Notes: generated from the letters alone by a model not told the origin. Shown: positions 7,808-15,639, counted from the first letter of the stretch. The stretch: DNA of 27,598 nt from Bacillota bacterium (GCA_023457255.1 JAEWMB010000040.1:1-27598); one strand, 5' to 3'. A program made the numbers and translations.

Positions 7808-9181
7808 ATGAGTAGTAGCTTATTTCGCTCAAAAAAAAGTACAACTACGGTGGCTTCAGCAGATCGTGCTAAGCTTTTGGAAGAGATAGCAAAGGTCAGC
7901 AGCGGTGAGAACAACACGATTGAGGAGAACGGATTTCTCGACGTGGAATTGGTGCAACAAATCAATGCCATGATTTATAATCTCAGAGGCAGGGGAAACC
8001 ACGATGTGCTGCGGATGAATGATTCGATGGAGGAAGCCACAAACAATTCTATCATGAAAGAGATGCTTGAAACAGTATTGGGACAAAGTAATTCAATTGA
8101 TGGATTAAGAGTCTCAAGTAAGGAATTAGGTGATTCCATCTCAAATATTTCTAATGTTGTGGAAGATATTAAGCAGTTTATAGACGAAGCAGTGGTTACT
8201 TCCGTAGATAGTGCCAAGAGCATGACAAAAAGTATTGAAGTAGTGAACCAGTCTACAGAAGAAATACGCACAATCAATAATATGGTTCAAAGTTTTCAAT
8301 CAAAGACAATGAAAATCCATGAAATTATTGATTTGGTGAAAAAGGTAGCGCAGCAGAGTAATCTTCTGGCTTTAAATGCATCCATAGAAGCAGCAAGGGC
8401 AGGAGAGGCTGGAAAAGGTTTTGCAGTAGTTGCAGGTGAAGTAAAGGTTTTATCTGAAAGTACTACGGAGTCCGCTGCTGATATTATGCGTTATGTTAAG
8501 GAACTTCAAGTTAATACGGAAGAGCTCGTAGCAACAATTCATAAGACAACGCAAAAACTCGAAGATGGGAATCAAATTGTAGAACGCTCTGTGAATAGTA
8601 TTCAGACCTTAAATACTCAGATGAATACTATTAATGACGAGATCAGCAATATTTACAATTTCATTCAGAATCAGGAAGAGACAGCAAATGCTTTTGTAAC
8701 TTCCATTGACACTTTGTCTGATTCCTATGACGAAATGCAAAATCAATGCAGCAATGCCGGCAAATATTTATTTGAGCTTGTAAGAGGAACTGATAAGATT
8801 AGAGGAAGCCTTGTAAGGAATGCAATGGGGTTAACAACCAAAGAGTATCTGCGGGTATTCGAAGTCGATCATATGGTATTTACCTGGAGACTTTATAATG
8901 CCATCAGTAAATATGAAACTCTTCGTATGGACGTAATTAGCAATCCTAAGGAATGTAAATTTGGAAAATGGTGTAACAACCTAAAGGATGAAAAGATATT
9001 AACTCATCCATCCTTTTTACAGATGAAAAAATATCATGAGGAGCTCCATGCAATCGCAGTAAAATGTCTGCAGGAAATTGAGCATCAAAATCGAGCACAA
9101 GCAATCCGGTACTATGAAGAAGCATCGGCTACTTTACAAAAATTATTACGTGAAATGGACAAGGTAAAACAGATTGTATAA
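7808..9181 (+). CDS. Soluble methyl-accepting chemotaxis protein with C-terminal CZB zinc domain
   Basis: The protein has 457 residues and no transmembrane segment, so it is a cytoplasmic chemoreceptor. The signalling domain is recognisable by its conserved hairpin tip (QSNLLALNASIEAARAGEAG, roughly residues 180-200), where CheA and CheW dock. The C-terminal domain fits the chemoreceptor zinc-binding (CZB) pattern Hxx[aromatic]...CxFGxW...HxxxH: H355, C383 in CKFGKW, and H410 and H414. The spacings fall inside those known for the family. Characterised CZB proteins (Helicobacter TlpD, E. coli DgcZ) use this zinc site to sense zinc or oxidants such as hypochlorite. The ribosome site is GAGAGGAG. 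No other chemotaxis gene lies beside it. The ligand is inferred; the motif residues are seen. Confidence 0.88.
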   Translation: MSSSLFRSKKSTTTVASADRAKLLEEIAKVSSGENNTIEENGFLDVELVQQINAMIYNLRGRGNHDVLRMNDSMEEATNNSIMKEMLETVLGQSNSIDGLRVSSKELGDSISNISNVVEDIKQFIDEAVVTSVDSAKSMTKSIEVVNQSTEEIRTINNMVQSFQSKTMKIHEIIDLVKKVAQQSNLLALNASIEAARAGEAGKGFAVVAGEVKVLSESTTESAADIMRYVKELQVNTEELVATIHKTTQKLEDGNQIVERSVNSIQTLNTQMNTINDEISNIYNFIQNQEETANAFVTSIDTLSDSYDEMQNQCSNAGKYLFELVRGTDKIRGSLVRNAMGLTTKEYLRVFEVDHMVFTWRLYNAISKYETLRMDVISNPKECKFGKWCNNLKDEKILTHPSFLQMKKYHEELHAIAVKCLQEIEHQNRAQAIRYYEEASATLQKLLREMDKVKQIV

Positions 9182-9205
9182 GAATAGATGTATTCGATAA
9201 GAGAT

Positions 9206-9256
9206 AAAAAGGTATGAACTTTCTCCGGTTTACTTGGATAGGTTCCTACCTTTTTT
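9206..9256. terminator. Shared terminator between chemoreceptor gene and mntP
   Basis: The inverted repeat aaaaaggta..gaac / gttc..taccttttt lies between the convergent gene ends. A-run and T-run tails on both sides let it work in both directions. Confidence 0.75.
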
Positions 9257-9829
9257 CTAAAATATCTGACTTAATATTCCAAGATGTTCAAGAAGTATTT
9301 TGAAACCTAATACGATAAGTACTACGCCGCCAATACACTCTGCAATCCTCTTATAACGAGCCCCAAAAACATGACCAAGCCTAACACCAACCATGGATAG
9401 AAGGAATGTAATAATACCAATTAAGCTCACTGCAAGCAACAGATTTACGTTAAGGAAGGCAAAGGTAATACCAACAGCAAGAGCATCAATGCTGGTAGCT
9501 ACCGCCAGAACGGCCATCACCCGAAACGCAACAGAATCATTCGTACTGCAGGTCTCATGATCAAAGGCTTCCCTTAACATCTTGATACCCAGAAATACTA
9601 ATAGGACAAAGGAAATCCAATGATCGATTTTTGTTATATAATCACGAAAGGAAATACCTAAAAAGTATCCAATGACAGGCATAACGGCCTGAAACAGCCC
9701 AAAATAAGCTCCAGTAATCAATGCTTTTTTAAGGGACATTTTTTTCATTGCCAATCCTTTACAGACGGAGACCGCAAATGCATCCATTGCCAGTCCGATT
9801 GCAAGTGTGAATAATGTAAAAAGTGACAT
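9257..9829 (-). CDS. mntP: Manganese efflux pump MntP (YebN family)
   Basis: This 190-residue inner-membrane protein has six hydrophobic helices, the usual size for MntP. Two half-repeats each carry the conserved intramembrane aspartate: D16 in GLAMDAFAV and D115 in ATSIDALAVG. A short cytoplasmic loop with a CST stretch lies between them. MntP exports Mn2+ and protects against manganese overload. The start has ribosome site AAGGAG. Upstream lies a complete manganese-sensing control region (promoter, yybP-ykoY aptamer, attenuator), which independently supports the assignment. Confidence 0.93.
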   Translation of the reverse strand: MSLFTLFTLAIGLAMDAFAVSVCKGLAMKKMSLKKALITGAYFGLFQAVMPVIGYFLGISFRDYITKIDHWISFVLLVFLGIKMLREAFDHETCSTNDSVAFRVMAVLAVATSIDALAVGITFAFLNVNLLLAVSLIGIITFLLSMVGVRLGHVFGARYKRIAECIGGVVLIVLGFKILLEHLGILSQIF

Positions 9830-9913
9830 AATTTACTCCTTCTTTTTTCATTGTCGTAGGTTCGGTAATGTTAGAGTAGAGATGCAGCTAAGATATTTTA
9901 TATGCGATACATT

Positions 9914-9951
9914 AAAAAAAGACCTATCTGTGGTATTGCCACAGATAAGTC
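9914..9951 (-). terminator. Attenuator terminator in the mntP leader
   Basis: Read on the minus strand, a 13-bp stem (gacttatctgtgg / ccacagataggtc, one G-U pair) with a tiny loop is followed by seven Ts. Its left arm overlaps the 3' strand of the riboswitch P1 helix, so aptamer folding and termination exclude each other. Mn2+ binding should therefore favour read-through into mntP. Confidence 0.85.
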
Positions 9952-10030
9952 TCGCTATTCAAAGTATAGCCAGATAGAATCTATCATTGTGTTGACTATA
10001 CTACACATCTTGTGCTAACTACTCCCTTAC
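9945..10030 (-). ncRNA. yybP-ykoY manganese riboswitch
   Basis: The leader of mntP carries hallmark conserved blocks of this class in order: aagGGAGTAG near the 5' end (10019-10028), GTCAACAC in the middle (9989-9996), and GCGAGAC at the 3' end (9950-9956). The ends pair as P1 (gtaag with cttat), and an inner helix gtatag / ctatac is visible. The class binds Mn2+ (with Mg2+) and typically turns on Mn exporters. An attenuator directly follows and competes with P1. Recognition is by eye; a covariance-model search would settle it. Confidence 0.85.
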
Positions 10031-10040
10031 CGATAGTTAT

Positions 10041-10069
10041 ATCTTATCGAAAGGTAAGATAATTGTCAA
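10041..10069 (-). promoter_or_regulatory. Promoter of the mntP leader
   Basis: On the minus strand a perfect -35 TTGACA (10064-10069) is followed after exactly 17 bases by TAAGAT (10041-10046). Transcription should begin a few bases before the riboswitch aptamer. Confidence 0.75.
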
Positions 10070-10095
10070 GCAAAAAGATAGGAAAGCAGTCAATA

Positions 10096-11247
10096 CTATA
10101 CTTTTGCTGCATTTAACCGAAACTCTTTTTCATAACTAATATCAGGTGGTTGTGGATAAGTATAAAGGTCACCTTTATAATTACGCATCACTATCTCCTT
10201 ATCATCAATAGATACGATATACTCCGGATTAACCGGTATTTTGCCACCGCCGCCTGGAGCATCAATCACAAACTTCGGTATTGCATAACCGGAGATATAT
10301 CCTTGTAAATAATGAATAATTTCGATACCAGTTTCCACACTGGTTCTAAAATGGCCTAAGCCCTGGCTTAAATCACATTGATATAAATAATAAGGCCGAA
10401 TGCGGTTTTTCACCAGCTTTAATAACAAATCTTTCATAATGTCTGTAGAATCGTTAATACTACGAAGCAGAACACTCTGATTTCCAAGAGGTATGCCTGC
10501 TTCCACTAGCCTGGCACAAGCGCTCATGGAATCATCGGTAATTTCCTTGGGATGATTAAAATGTGTATTAATCCAAATCGGTTCATAATTACGAAGCATG
10601 TTCGTTAATTCCGGGGTTATTCTCATTGGCAAAACAACAGGAACTCTGGTTCCAATTCGTATAATTTGTACATGTTCGATGGAGCGAAGCTTTTTAAGAA
10701 TACGTTCTAGTTTTTCGTCACTCATTGTTAGAGGGTCACCACCTGAGATGAGGACATCTCTAATCTCTTCCTTGCTTCTGATATATTCACACGCAGCATC
10801 AACTGCACTATCAGAGATAACCATGTCTTCTTCACCGACCAAGCGGCGCCTGGTACAGTGCCTGCAATACATGGAGCATTGATGAGTTACCAGAAAAAGT
10901 ACACGGTCAGGATATCGATGTACAATACCCGGAACCGGGCTTTCTCCCTCCTCATTTAGTGGGTCTGCCATCTCACAAGGAAGGATGCGGTTTTCTAATA
11001 CGCTGGGAACCGCTTGCATACGAATCGGACAATTTTTATCCGAAGGATTCATTAAGGATGCATAGTATGGGGTAATTGCCATACGGAATTGACCCAAACA
11101 GTGTGTTATGTCTTCTTTTTCCTGTTCGTTTAATTCAACTGCTTCGGTAAGCTCACGAACCGTTGTGATACGGTTTCTAAACTGCCACTGCCAGTCATAC
11201 CAATCGGAATCCGAAATTAAATTACCATGAAAGATGTGTTCGCTCAT
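10096..11247 (-). CDS. kamA: Lysine 2,3-aminomutase family radical SAM/PLP enzyme
   Basis: The protein has 383 residues. The radical SAM cluster motif is CSMYCRHC (C124, C128, C131), with SGGDP at 168-172 for SAM binding. The PLP lysine is K336 in PGGGGKIP. In clostridial lysine 2,3-aminomutase, Asp293 and Asp330 hold the substrate's side-chain amino group. The matching residues here are D292 (YQCDLS) and D329 (FVIDAPGG), so lysine to beta-lysine is the likeliest reaction. In glutamate 2,3-aminomutases these positions are Lys and Asn. The protein is somewhat shorter than typical KamA (about 416 aa), lacking part of the C-terminal tail. It is the second gene of an operon, 18 bases after an ATP-grasp ligase. 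No lysine-fermentation genes or beta-lysine acetyltransferase (ablB) are present, so its pathway is open. Confidence 0.85.
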   Translation of the reverse strand: MSEHIFHGNLISDSDWYDWQWQFRNRITTVRELTEAVELNEQEKEDITHCLGQFRMAITPYYASLMNPSDKNCPIRMQAVPSVLENRILPCEMADPLNEEGESPVPGIVHRYPDRVLFLVTHQCSMYCRHCTRRRLVGEEDMVISDSAVDAACEYIRSKEEIRDVLISGGDPLTMSDEKLERILKKLRSIEHVQIIRIGTRVPVVLPMRITPELTNMLRNYEPIWINTHFNHPKEITDDSMSACARLVEAGIPLGNQSVLLRSINDSTDIMKDLLLKLVKNRIRPYYLYQCDLSQGLGHFRTSVETGIEIIHYLQGYISGYAIPKFVIDAPGGGGKIPVNPEYIVSIDDKEIVMRNYKGDLYTYPQPPDISYEKEFRLNAAKV

Positions 11248-11265
11248 TTTTCATGCGCCTCCTGC

Positions 11266-12312
11266 TTAGATATGAAATGGAAGACCATTCCGATGGAGTG
11301 CGTTTCTTAGAATACTGCGAACCAGTGTAGCATAGTCCATTCCACAAAACTCAGCCAGCATAGGAAAGTCGCTATAGCCAGGTGCTAAACCAGGGAGCGG
11401 ATTTATTTCGATGAAATAAGGTTTTCCCTCTGAATTCAGCCTGAAGTCTATTCTGGAAAAATCGTGACAGCCTAGTACTTTAAAGATTTTTCTTGACATC
11501 AAAACCATTTCCTCTTCAATTTTTGGGTCAAGCTTTGATGGGCATTCATAGCGAATTAACTTTTTATAATCTTGTTTTACGTTATAGCTGTAAATATTAA
11601 ATTTATTATTTTTTTTGAGATAAATAATTTCCATAGGGGAGAATGCATGGATATCGTCTCCATTTCCAAGCAGGCCAACGGTAAATTCTCTGCCATCGAT
11701 GTATTCTTCCACTAGCATATCCTGGCCGTAAGCCTTGATATTATCTGTTACGAGTGTTTTAAGCTCTTCTTTATTCGTAGCGATGCAGATATCAGAGATG
11801 CCTTTGCTGGAACCTTCTGCATTTGGTTTTACAATGCATGGAAAAGAAAAGTTGGTATTAAGACGCTTATCGTCTTTGGTAAACACCCGGTATTTTGGTG
11901 TTCTGATGCGATAGGTGGATAAAACTCGTTTACAAAGTGCCTTATCTAGAGCAAGGCATAGGGTTGTTTCGTCCGAACCGGTATATGGGAGGTTAAACAT
12001 AGTAAGGAGCGCAGGAACCTCGGCTTCTCTGCCTCTTCCTTTTACCCCTTCTGCGATGTTAAATACAATATCCACCGGTGTCTCTTGCAGCCGTTTGGGC
12101 AGATTAGTATCTGCCTCCATTAGTTCGACGTGGCAATTGTCGCTCTCTAAAGCGTTTTTGATGGCTAGAACCGTATCGATGCTATCATACTCAGCTTCCG
12201 CATCAATGACTTCGGTACGAATCCCCTTCTTTAAGTTATAAGTTATTCCAACCCGTAGTTTGGAATAAGGGTCAGCTTCATCTCCCAAGCTGCCTTTTGC
12301 ATCGTTTTGCAT
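11266..12312 (-). CDS. ATP-grasp ligase related to D-alanine-D-alanine ligase
   Basis: The protein has 348 residues. Its N-terminal domain carries VDIVFNIAEGVKGRGREAEV (about 80-99), as in the Ddl fold. ATP-grasp elements follow: VKPNAEGSSKGI, EEYIDGREFTVGLLG, DFSRIDFR and the metal-binding FIEINPLPGLAPG near the C-terminus, where Ddl has LEVNTLPGMT. It should activate a carboxylate with ATP and join it to an amine. It is unlikely to be the housekeeping Ddl, because its ligand-contact motifs differ and it is co-transcribed with an aminomutase rather than with murF or other wall genes. A plausible but unproven substrate is the beta-amino acid made by the next enzyme. The start at 12312 has GAAGG just upstream. 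Confidence 0.8.
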   Translation of the reverse strand: MQNDAKGSLGDEADPYSKLRVGITYNLKKGIRTEVIDAEAEYDSIDTVLAIKNALESDNCHVELMEADTNLPKRLQETPVDIVFNIAEGVKGRGREAEVPALLTMFNLPYTGSDETTLCLALDKALCKRVLSTYRIRTPKYRVFTKDDKRLNTNFSFPCIVKPNAEGSSKGISDICIATNKEELKTLVTDNIKAYGQDMLVEEYIDGREFTVGLLGNGDDIHAFSPMEIIYLKKNNKFNIYSYNVKQDYKKLIRYECPSKLDPKIEEEMVLMSRKIFKVLGCHDFSRIDFRLNSEGKPYFIEINPLPGLAPGYSDFPMLAEFCGMDYATLVRSILRNALHRNGLPFHI

Positions 12313-12732
12313 AAACCTTCACCGTTCCTTTGATGATATTTTATCGAATATCTGTCATGATGAGTTCTTTAGTATAATCCAAGTTTTATCATGGAGTATA
12401 TTTCATAGATTCGCCAAAAATTTTAAAATCTTGTGGCAGGTTTCATCAGAGTATGTATTAGATATTCAAGGAAATTCTACGCTTTTTTATTATGATGTCA
12501 AGAGAGAAAACAGCATACTCATATAAAGATTATGTTAAGCTTTTTTATCACTATTTTTTACGAGAAAAAATGCGTTTACTATTTAATTTAGTTAAGGAAA
12601 ACCTTAGTGGTATCGTACCTATTTTTACGGCATATGATAGATATGATAAAAGAATTTCAATATAGAATAGATTTCATTTTATCAAATGGAATTTAATTCT
12701 ATCAGTATATTCGAATAGGAAAAGGAGCAACG
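12313..12732. other. Divergent intergenic region with an imperfect palindrome
   Basis: This 420-base A/T-rich region separates the ligase operon (leftward) from the glycosyltransferase gene (rightward), so it must hold two promoters. A large imperfect palindrome lies at 12662-12702: atagaatagatttcattt against aaatggaatttaattctat, with a 4-nt loop. It is 30 bases before the glycosyltransferase GTG and could be an operator or leader hairpin. A CATATGATA word at about 12632-12640 fits the sigma-K -10 pattern but has no matched -35. No coding potential was seen. Confidence 0.5.
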
Positions 12733-13887
12733 GTGAGTAATTATAAGATCTGCGTATATGCTGTTTGTAAGGACGAAGAACAATTTGTAGATCGCTTTAT
12801 GGAAAACTTAAAAGAGGCAGATATGGTTATTATAGGCGATACCGGTTCTACCGATAAAACAGTAGAGAAATTTAAGGGCAGTGGCGCTATTGTTTATGAA
12901 ATTCCAATCAAACCGTGGAGATTTGATAAGGCAAGGAATGAGTTATTAAAATTTATTCCGGAAGATGTTGATATCTGTGTGGCGCTAGATGTTGATGAAG
13001 TCATTAAGGAGGGTTGGAGAAAAGCATTAGAAGACGTGTGGCAGCCAACCACTTGTCTTGGAAGGTATCAATACATCTGGAGTTTTAATCCGGATGGCAG
13101 TCCGGCGGTGCAGTTTGTGCAGCATCGAATTCATTCACGAAAAAACTACCGTTGGATATATCCAACTCATGAAATCCTGGAGTATACAGGAAAAGGTCAG
13201 CCGGAAGATATATTTATTCCTGGGCTGGTAGTAGAACATTATCCAGACAAGACGAAGGATAGAAGTTTCAATGTAGCACTATTAGAATTGGCAATGCATG
13301 AATTTCCGAATGATGTCCGAAATTTGCACTATCTTGGAAGGGAGTACATGTTTGTTAACCGATATGAGGATGCAATCGAAACCTTTATGAAGTATTTAAA
13401 TCATCCTCTTTCCGATTGGAACGAAGAACGAAGTGCAACAATGAGATTTCTTGGACGATGTTATTATGCGAAGGGAGATTATCTAAAGGCGAAAGCCTGG
13501 ATGCTAAAAGCTATTGCAGAAACGCCTCATATTCGTGATCCTTATATAGAGCTGGCTTTTCTTGCTTATAGCGAACAGGATTGGAATACTGTTTATTATG
13601 CAGTAACAGATGCACTAAAAATAAAAGAAAAAAATACATTGGGTTATCCAAGTGATCCACGTGCCTGGAACGCTGATATTTATGATCTTGGTTCAATTGC
13701 ATGCTTTCATCTTGGATTTGCCGACAGTGCTATTGATTTAGCAAAGCAGGCTTTAAGTTTATCTACTGAGGACGAACGGATTAAAAATAATATTAAATTC
13801 ATGGAGCAGATAAGAGAGAAGCAACAGGATCAAATTTGGGAGGCGGTAAGCCAAAGAAAAAATGCAAAGGATGAGATTGAGAAATAA
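12733..13887 (+). CDS. GT2 glycosyltransferase with TPR-like C-terminal half
   Basis: The protein has 384 residues. The N-terminal domain is a GT-A fold family 2 transferase: it has the nucleotide-binding DTGSTD (36-41) and a DXD metal motif in LDVDE (D86, D88). The C-terminal half (about 190-370) is a series of helical pairs resembling tetratricopeptide repeats (for example AIETFMKYLNHPL, AKAWMLKAIAETP, AIDLAKQALSL). The same architecture occurs in bacterial SunS-like and spore-associated glycosyltransferases, where TPRs hold the acceptor protein. The start is GTG with AAAAGGAG upstream. Neither sugar nor acceptor can be read off. Because four Thr-rich collagen-like proteins are encoded nearby, protein glycosylation of such substrates is a reasonable guess but no more. 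Confidence 0.85.
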   Translation: MSNYKICVYAVCKDEEQFVDRFMENLKEADMVIIGDTGSTDKTVEKFKGSGAIVYEIPIKPWRFDKARNELLKFIPEDVDICVALDVDEVIKEGWRKALEDVWQPTTCLGRYQYIWSFNPDGSPAVQFVQHRIHSRKNYRWIYPTHEILEYTGKGQPEDIFIPGLVVEHYPDKTKDRSFNVALLELAMHEFPNDVRNLHYLGREYMFVNRYEDAIETFMKYLNHPLSDWNEERSATMRFLGRCYYAKGDYLKAKAWMLKAIAETPHIRDPYIELAFLAYSEQDWNTVYYAVTDALKIKEKNTLGYPSDPRAWNADIYDLGSIACFHLGFADSAIDLAKQALSLSTEDERIKNNIKFMEQIREKQQDQIWEAVSQRKNAKDEIEK

Positions 13888-13940
13888 ATTCTCGTTTCTT
13901 ATTACATTTTATTAGAATTGCAATTAAAGTGATGAATTCG

Positions 13941-13980
13941 AAAAAATCACACTATAGCAGGAACTATAGTGTGATTTTTT
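13941..13980. terminator. Bidirectional intrinsic terminator
   Basis: A perfect stem, aaaaaatcacactatag / ctatagtgtgatttttt, with a 6-nt loop lies between the convergent glycosyltransferase and Cys/Asn-rich genes. It can serve both. Confidence 0.92.
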
Positions 13981-14068
13981 CGCAGGCTGTTAATTAAAGT
14001 ATTATCTTAATTAGAAGTTCGATCGTTTACTTTTTAAGAATAACTGACGGATGAAACAACTGTAAAAC

Positions 14069-14293
14069 TTAGCAGCATCTTCTGCAGGAGGAAAACTCAC
14101 AGCATTTAAAGGTCCGGCAGCATCTGCAGCATCTATTACAGCAGCATCTATTACAGCCACAACCGCAGTTATTGTTGCTACAGTTGTTATTGCAGCCCCA
14201 GTTGTTATTGCAGCCCCAGTTGTTGTTACAGCCCCAGTTATTATTATTGCAACCGCAGCCACTATTGCATCTAAAATTATTAAAGCAACACAT
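14069..14293 (-). CDS. Cys/Asn-rich repeat protein (74 aa), possible spore-coat component
   Basis: The product has 74 residues, of which 24 are Cys and 21 Asn. It begins MCCFNNFRC, continues with three WGCNNN repeats, then an SNNNCGCGC segment, and ends with a run of Cys pairs split by Arg, closing CRRCC. A ribosome site, AAAGGA, lies 9 bases before ATG 14293 and fits this frame. An overlapping frame with a start at 14301 has no spacing from that site and encodes a low-complexity Ala/Thr/Ile string. No signal peptide or enzyme motif is seen. Small Cys-rich proteins of this kind are found in the cross-linked coat and exosporium of spores; metal binding or disulfide cross-linking would fit. I recognise no named family. 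The gene is monocistronic. Confidence 0.7.
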   Translation of the reverse strand: MCCFNNFRCNSGCGCNNNNWGCNNNWGCNNNWGCNNNCSNNNCGCGCNRCCCNRCCRCCRTFKCCEFSSCRRCC

Positions 14294-14525
14294 AATATCA
14301 TTCCTTTCTTTTCATATTTATACTATAAGATATGATTTAATTTCTGTAATGTGACAAATTTAGAGCTGATTCTTTCAAAAAAGATTTATTATGCATAGGA
14401 AATTGATGAGATTTTATCAAAATATAGATATTTTTGTAAATTATTTTTACTTATTGAGATAGTTTGAATGGAATGCAGCCATTTAGATTGCTTCTATGTA
14501 ATGAACATTTAAAATACGTGACATA

Positions 14526-14552
14526 AACTTGCCACACAGGGTAAGTTATAAT
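14526..14552 (+). promoter_or_regulatory. Operator/promoter region of the WYL regulator gene
   Basis: The inverted repeat aacttgcc / ggtaagtt (one mismatch, 6-base spacer, 14526-14547) abuts a perfect -10 TATAAT (14547-14552), about 30 bases before the start codon. No good -35 is seen at 17 bases. The position suggests autoregulation by the encoded regulator. Confidence 0.45.
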
Positions 14553-14582
14553 GTTACAAATTTATAGTATGAGGTGACAGGA

Positions 14583-15488
14583 ATGCAGGGTAATCGTTTG
14601 TTTGAAATCACTTATCTGCTCTTAGATAAAAAAAGTATGACAGCAAAAGAGTTAGCAGGGCATTTTGAGGTATCTGTAAGAACCATATATCGAGATATTG
14701 ACGCTCTTTCCTTAGCCGGAATACCAGTTTATACAACCAAAGGCAAAGGTGGAGGGATTTCTTTAATGAAATCCTATGTCCCTAATAAAGCAGTGCTATC
14801 GGAAAAAGAACAAGAAAATATTCTGGCTTCTCTGCAAGGGTTACATGCGGTTAGCCGATCAGAGGAAGCGACACTTAGAAAACTAAGTTCTATCTTCGGT
14901 AAAAAAGAAGAGGCATGGATTGAGGTTGATTTTTCAAGATGGGGCAGCAGCAATACGGAAGCGAAAGAAAAGTTTGAATTAATGAAACAGGCAATACTTG
15001 ATAAACAGGAAATCGAAATGACATATCACAATTCGTCCGGACAAGAGTCCAAAAGAATTGTTTATCCATTAAAGCTCATATTGAAAGCACAATCGTGGTA
15101 TTTATATGCTTATTGCAAAGAGAAAAAAGATTATCGTGTCTTTCAATTGCGAAGGGTTAAAAATTTACAGATGCATTCACAGAGATTTTCAATTGCAGTG
15201 CCGCCGATAAATCTTGATGAACTTATGTATCAAAGTGAAGTAAAGATGGAACAAATTATATTAAAGTTGGATTATTCCTTATCTTACCGGGTGTTCGATG
15301 AATTTCAGGAGGAAGAAGTTAGAAAACTTGAGGATGGAGATTATCTTGTGACATTTCCGGCAGCAGTATCCTCGTGGATATATAATCTTATTCTGTCCTT
15401 TGAAGATAAAGTCGAGGTCATTTCACCAGATTATATAAGAGAACATATAAAGGAAATCTACCGTAATGCATTATTGAAATACGAATAA
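14583..15488 (+). CDS. HTH (DeoR-like) transcriptional regulator with WYL domain (YafY-like)
   Basis: The protein has 301 residues. Residues 1-60 form a winged helix-turn-helix (MTAKELAGHFEVSVRTIYRD, DIDALSLAGIPV). About 140-215 is a WYL domain with a conserved core, SWYLYAYCKEKKDYRVFQLR, where a ligand or nucleic acid is sensed. A C-terminal WCX-like extension follows. The frame is open to GTG 14574, but ATG 14583 is better because GAGGTG lies 6-7 bases upstream. It is a single gene with its own likely operator overlapping the -10. Its targets are unknown. The downstream DUF1905 operon starts about 150 bases later and is one candidate. Confidence 0.88.
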   Translation: MQGNRLFEITYLLLDKKSMTAKELAGHFEVSVRTIYRDIDALSLAGIPVYTTKGKGGGISLMKSYVPNKAVLSEKEQENILASLQGLHAVSRSEEATLRKLSSIFGKKEEAWIEVDFSRWGSSNTEAKEKFELMKQAILDKQEIEMTYHNSSGQESKRIVYPLKLILKAQSWYLYAYCKEKKDYRVFQLRRVKNLQMHSQRFSIAVPPINLDELMYQSEVKMEQIILKLDYSLSYRVFDEFQEEEVRKLEDGDYLVTFPAAVSSWIYNLILSFEDKVEVISPDYIREHIKEIYRNALLKYE

Positions 15489-15639
15489 AAAATACGAATA
15501 AAAATCTTCTCTTTTAAGATTAAGTATAGATTGGAAAAGGAGTATTTGGGTTACAATATAGTTTGAAAGGTGAAAGAGAAGAGCTTTCATAAAAGAACAT
15601 TAGATAAGTAAATACCATAATAGCATTGGAGCAGTGCAC

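Noticed and set aside
10096..11247. Glutamate 2,3-aminomutase as the identity of the KamA-family enzyme
   Set aside because: Both lysine-binding Asp positions are conserved (D292, D329), whereas glutamate enzymes have Lys and Asn there.
14011..14301. Ala/Thr/Ile-rich 96-codon frame overlapping the Cys/Asn-rich gene
   Set aside because: Its ATG directly abuts the ribosome site with no spacing and it encodes a low-complexity string. The Cys/Asn frame starts at the correct distance.
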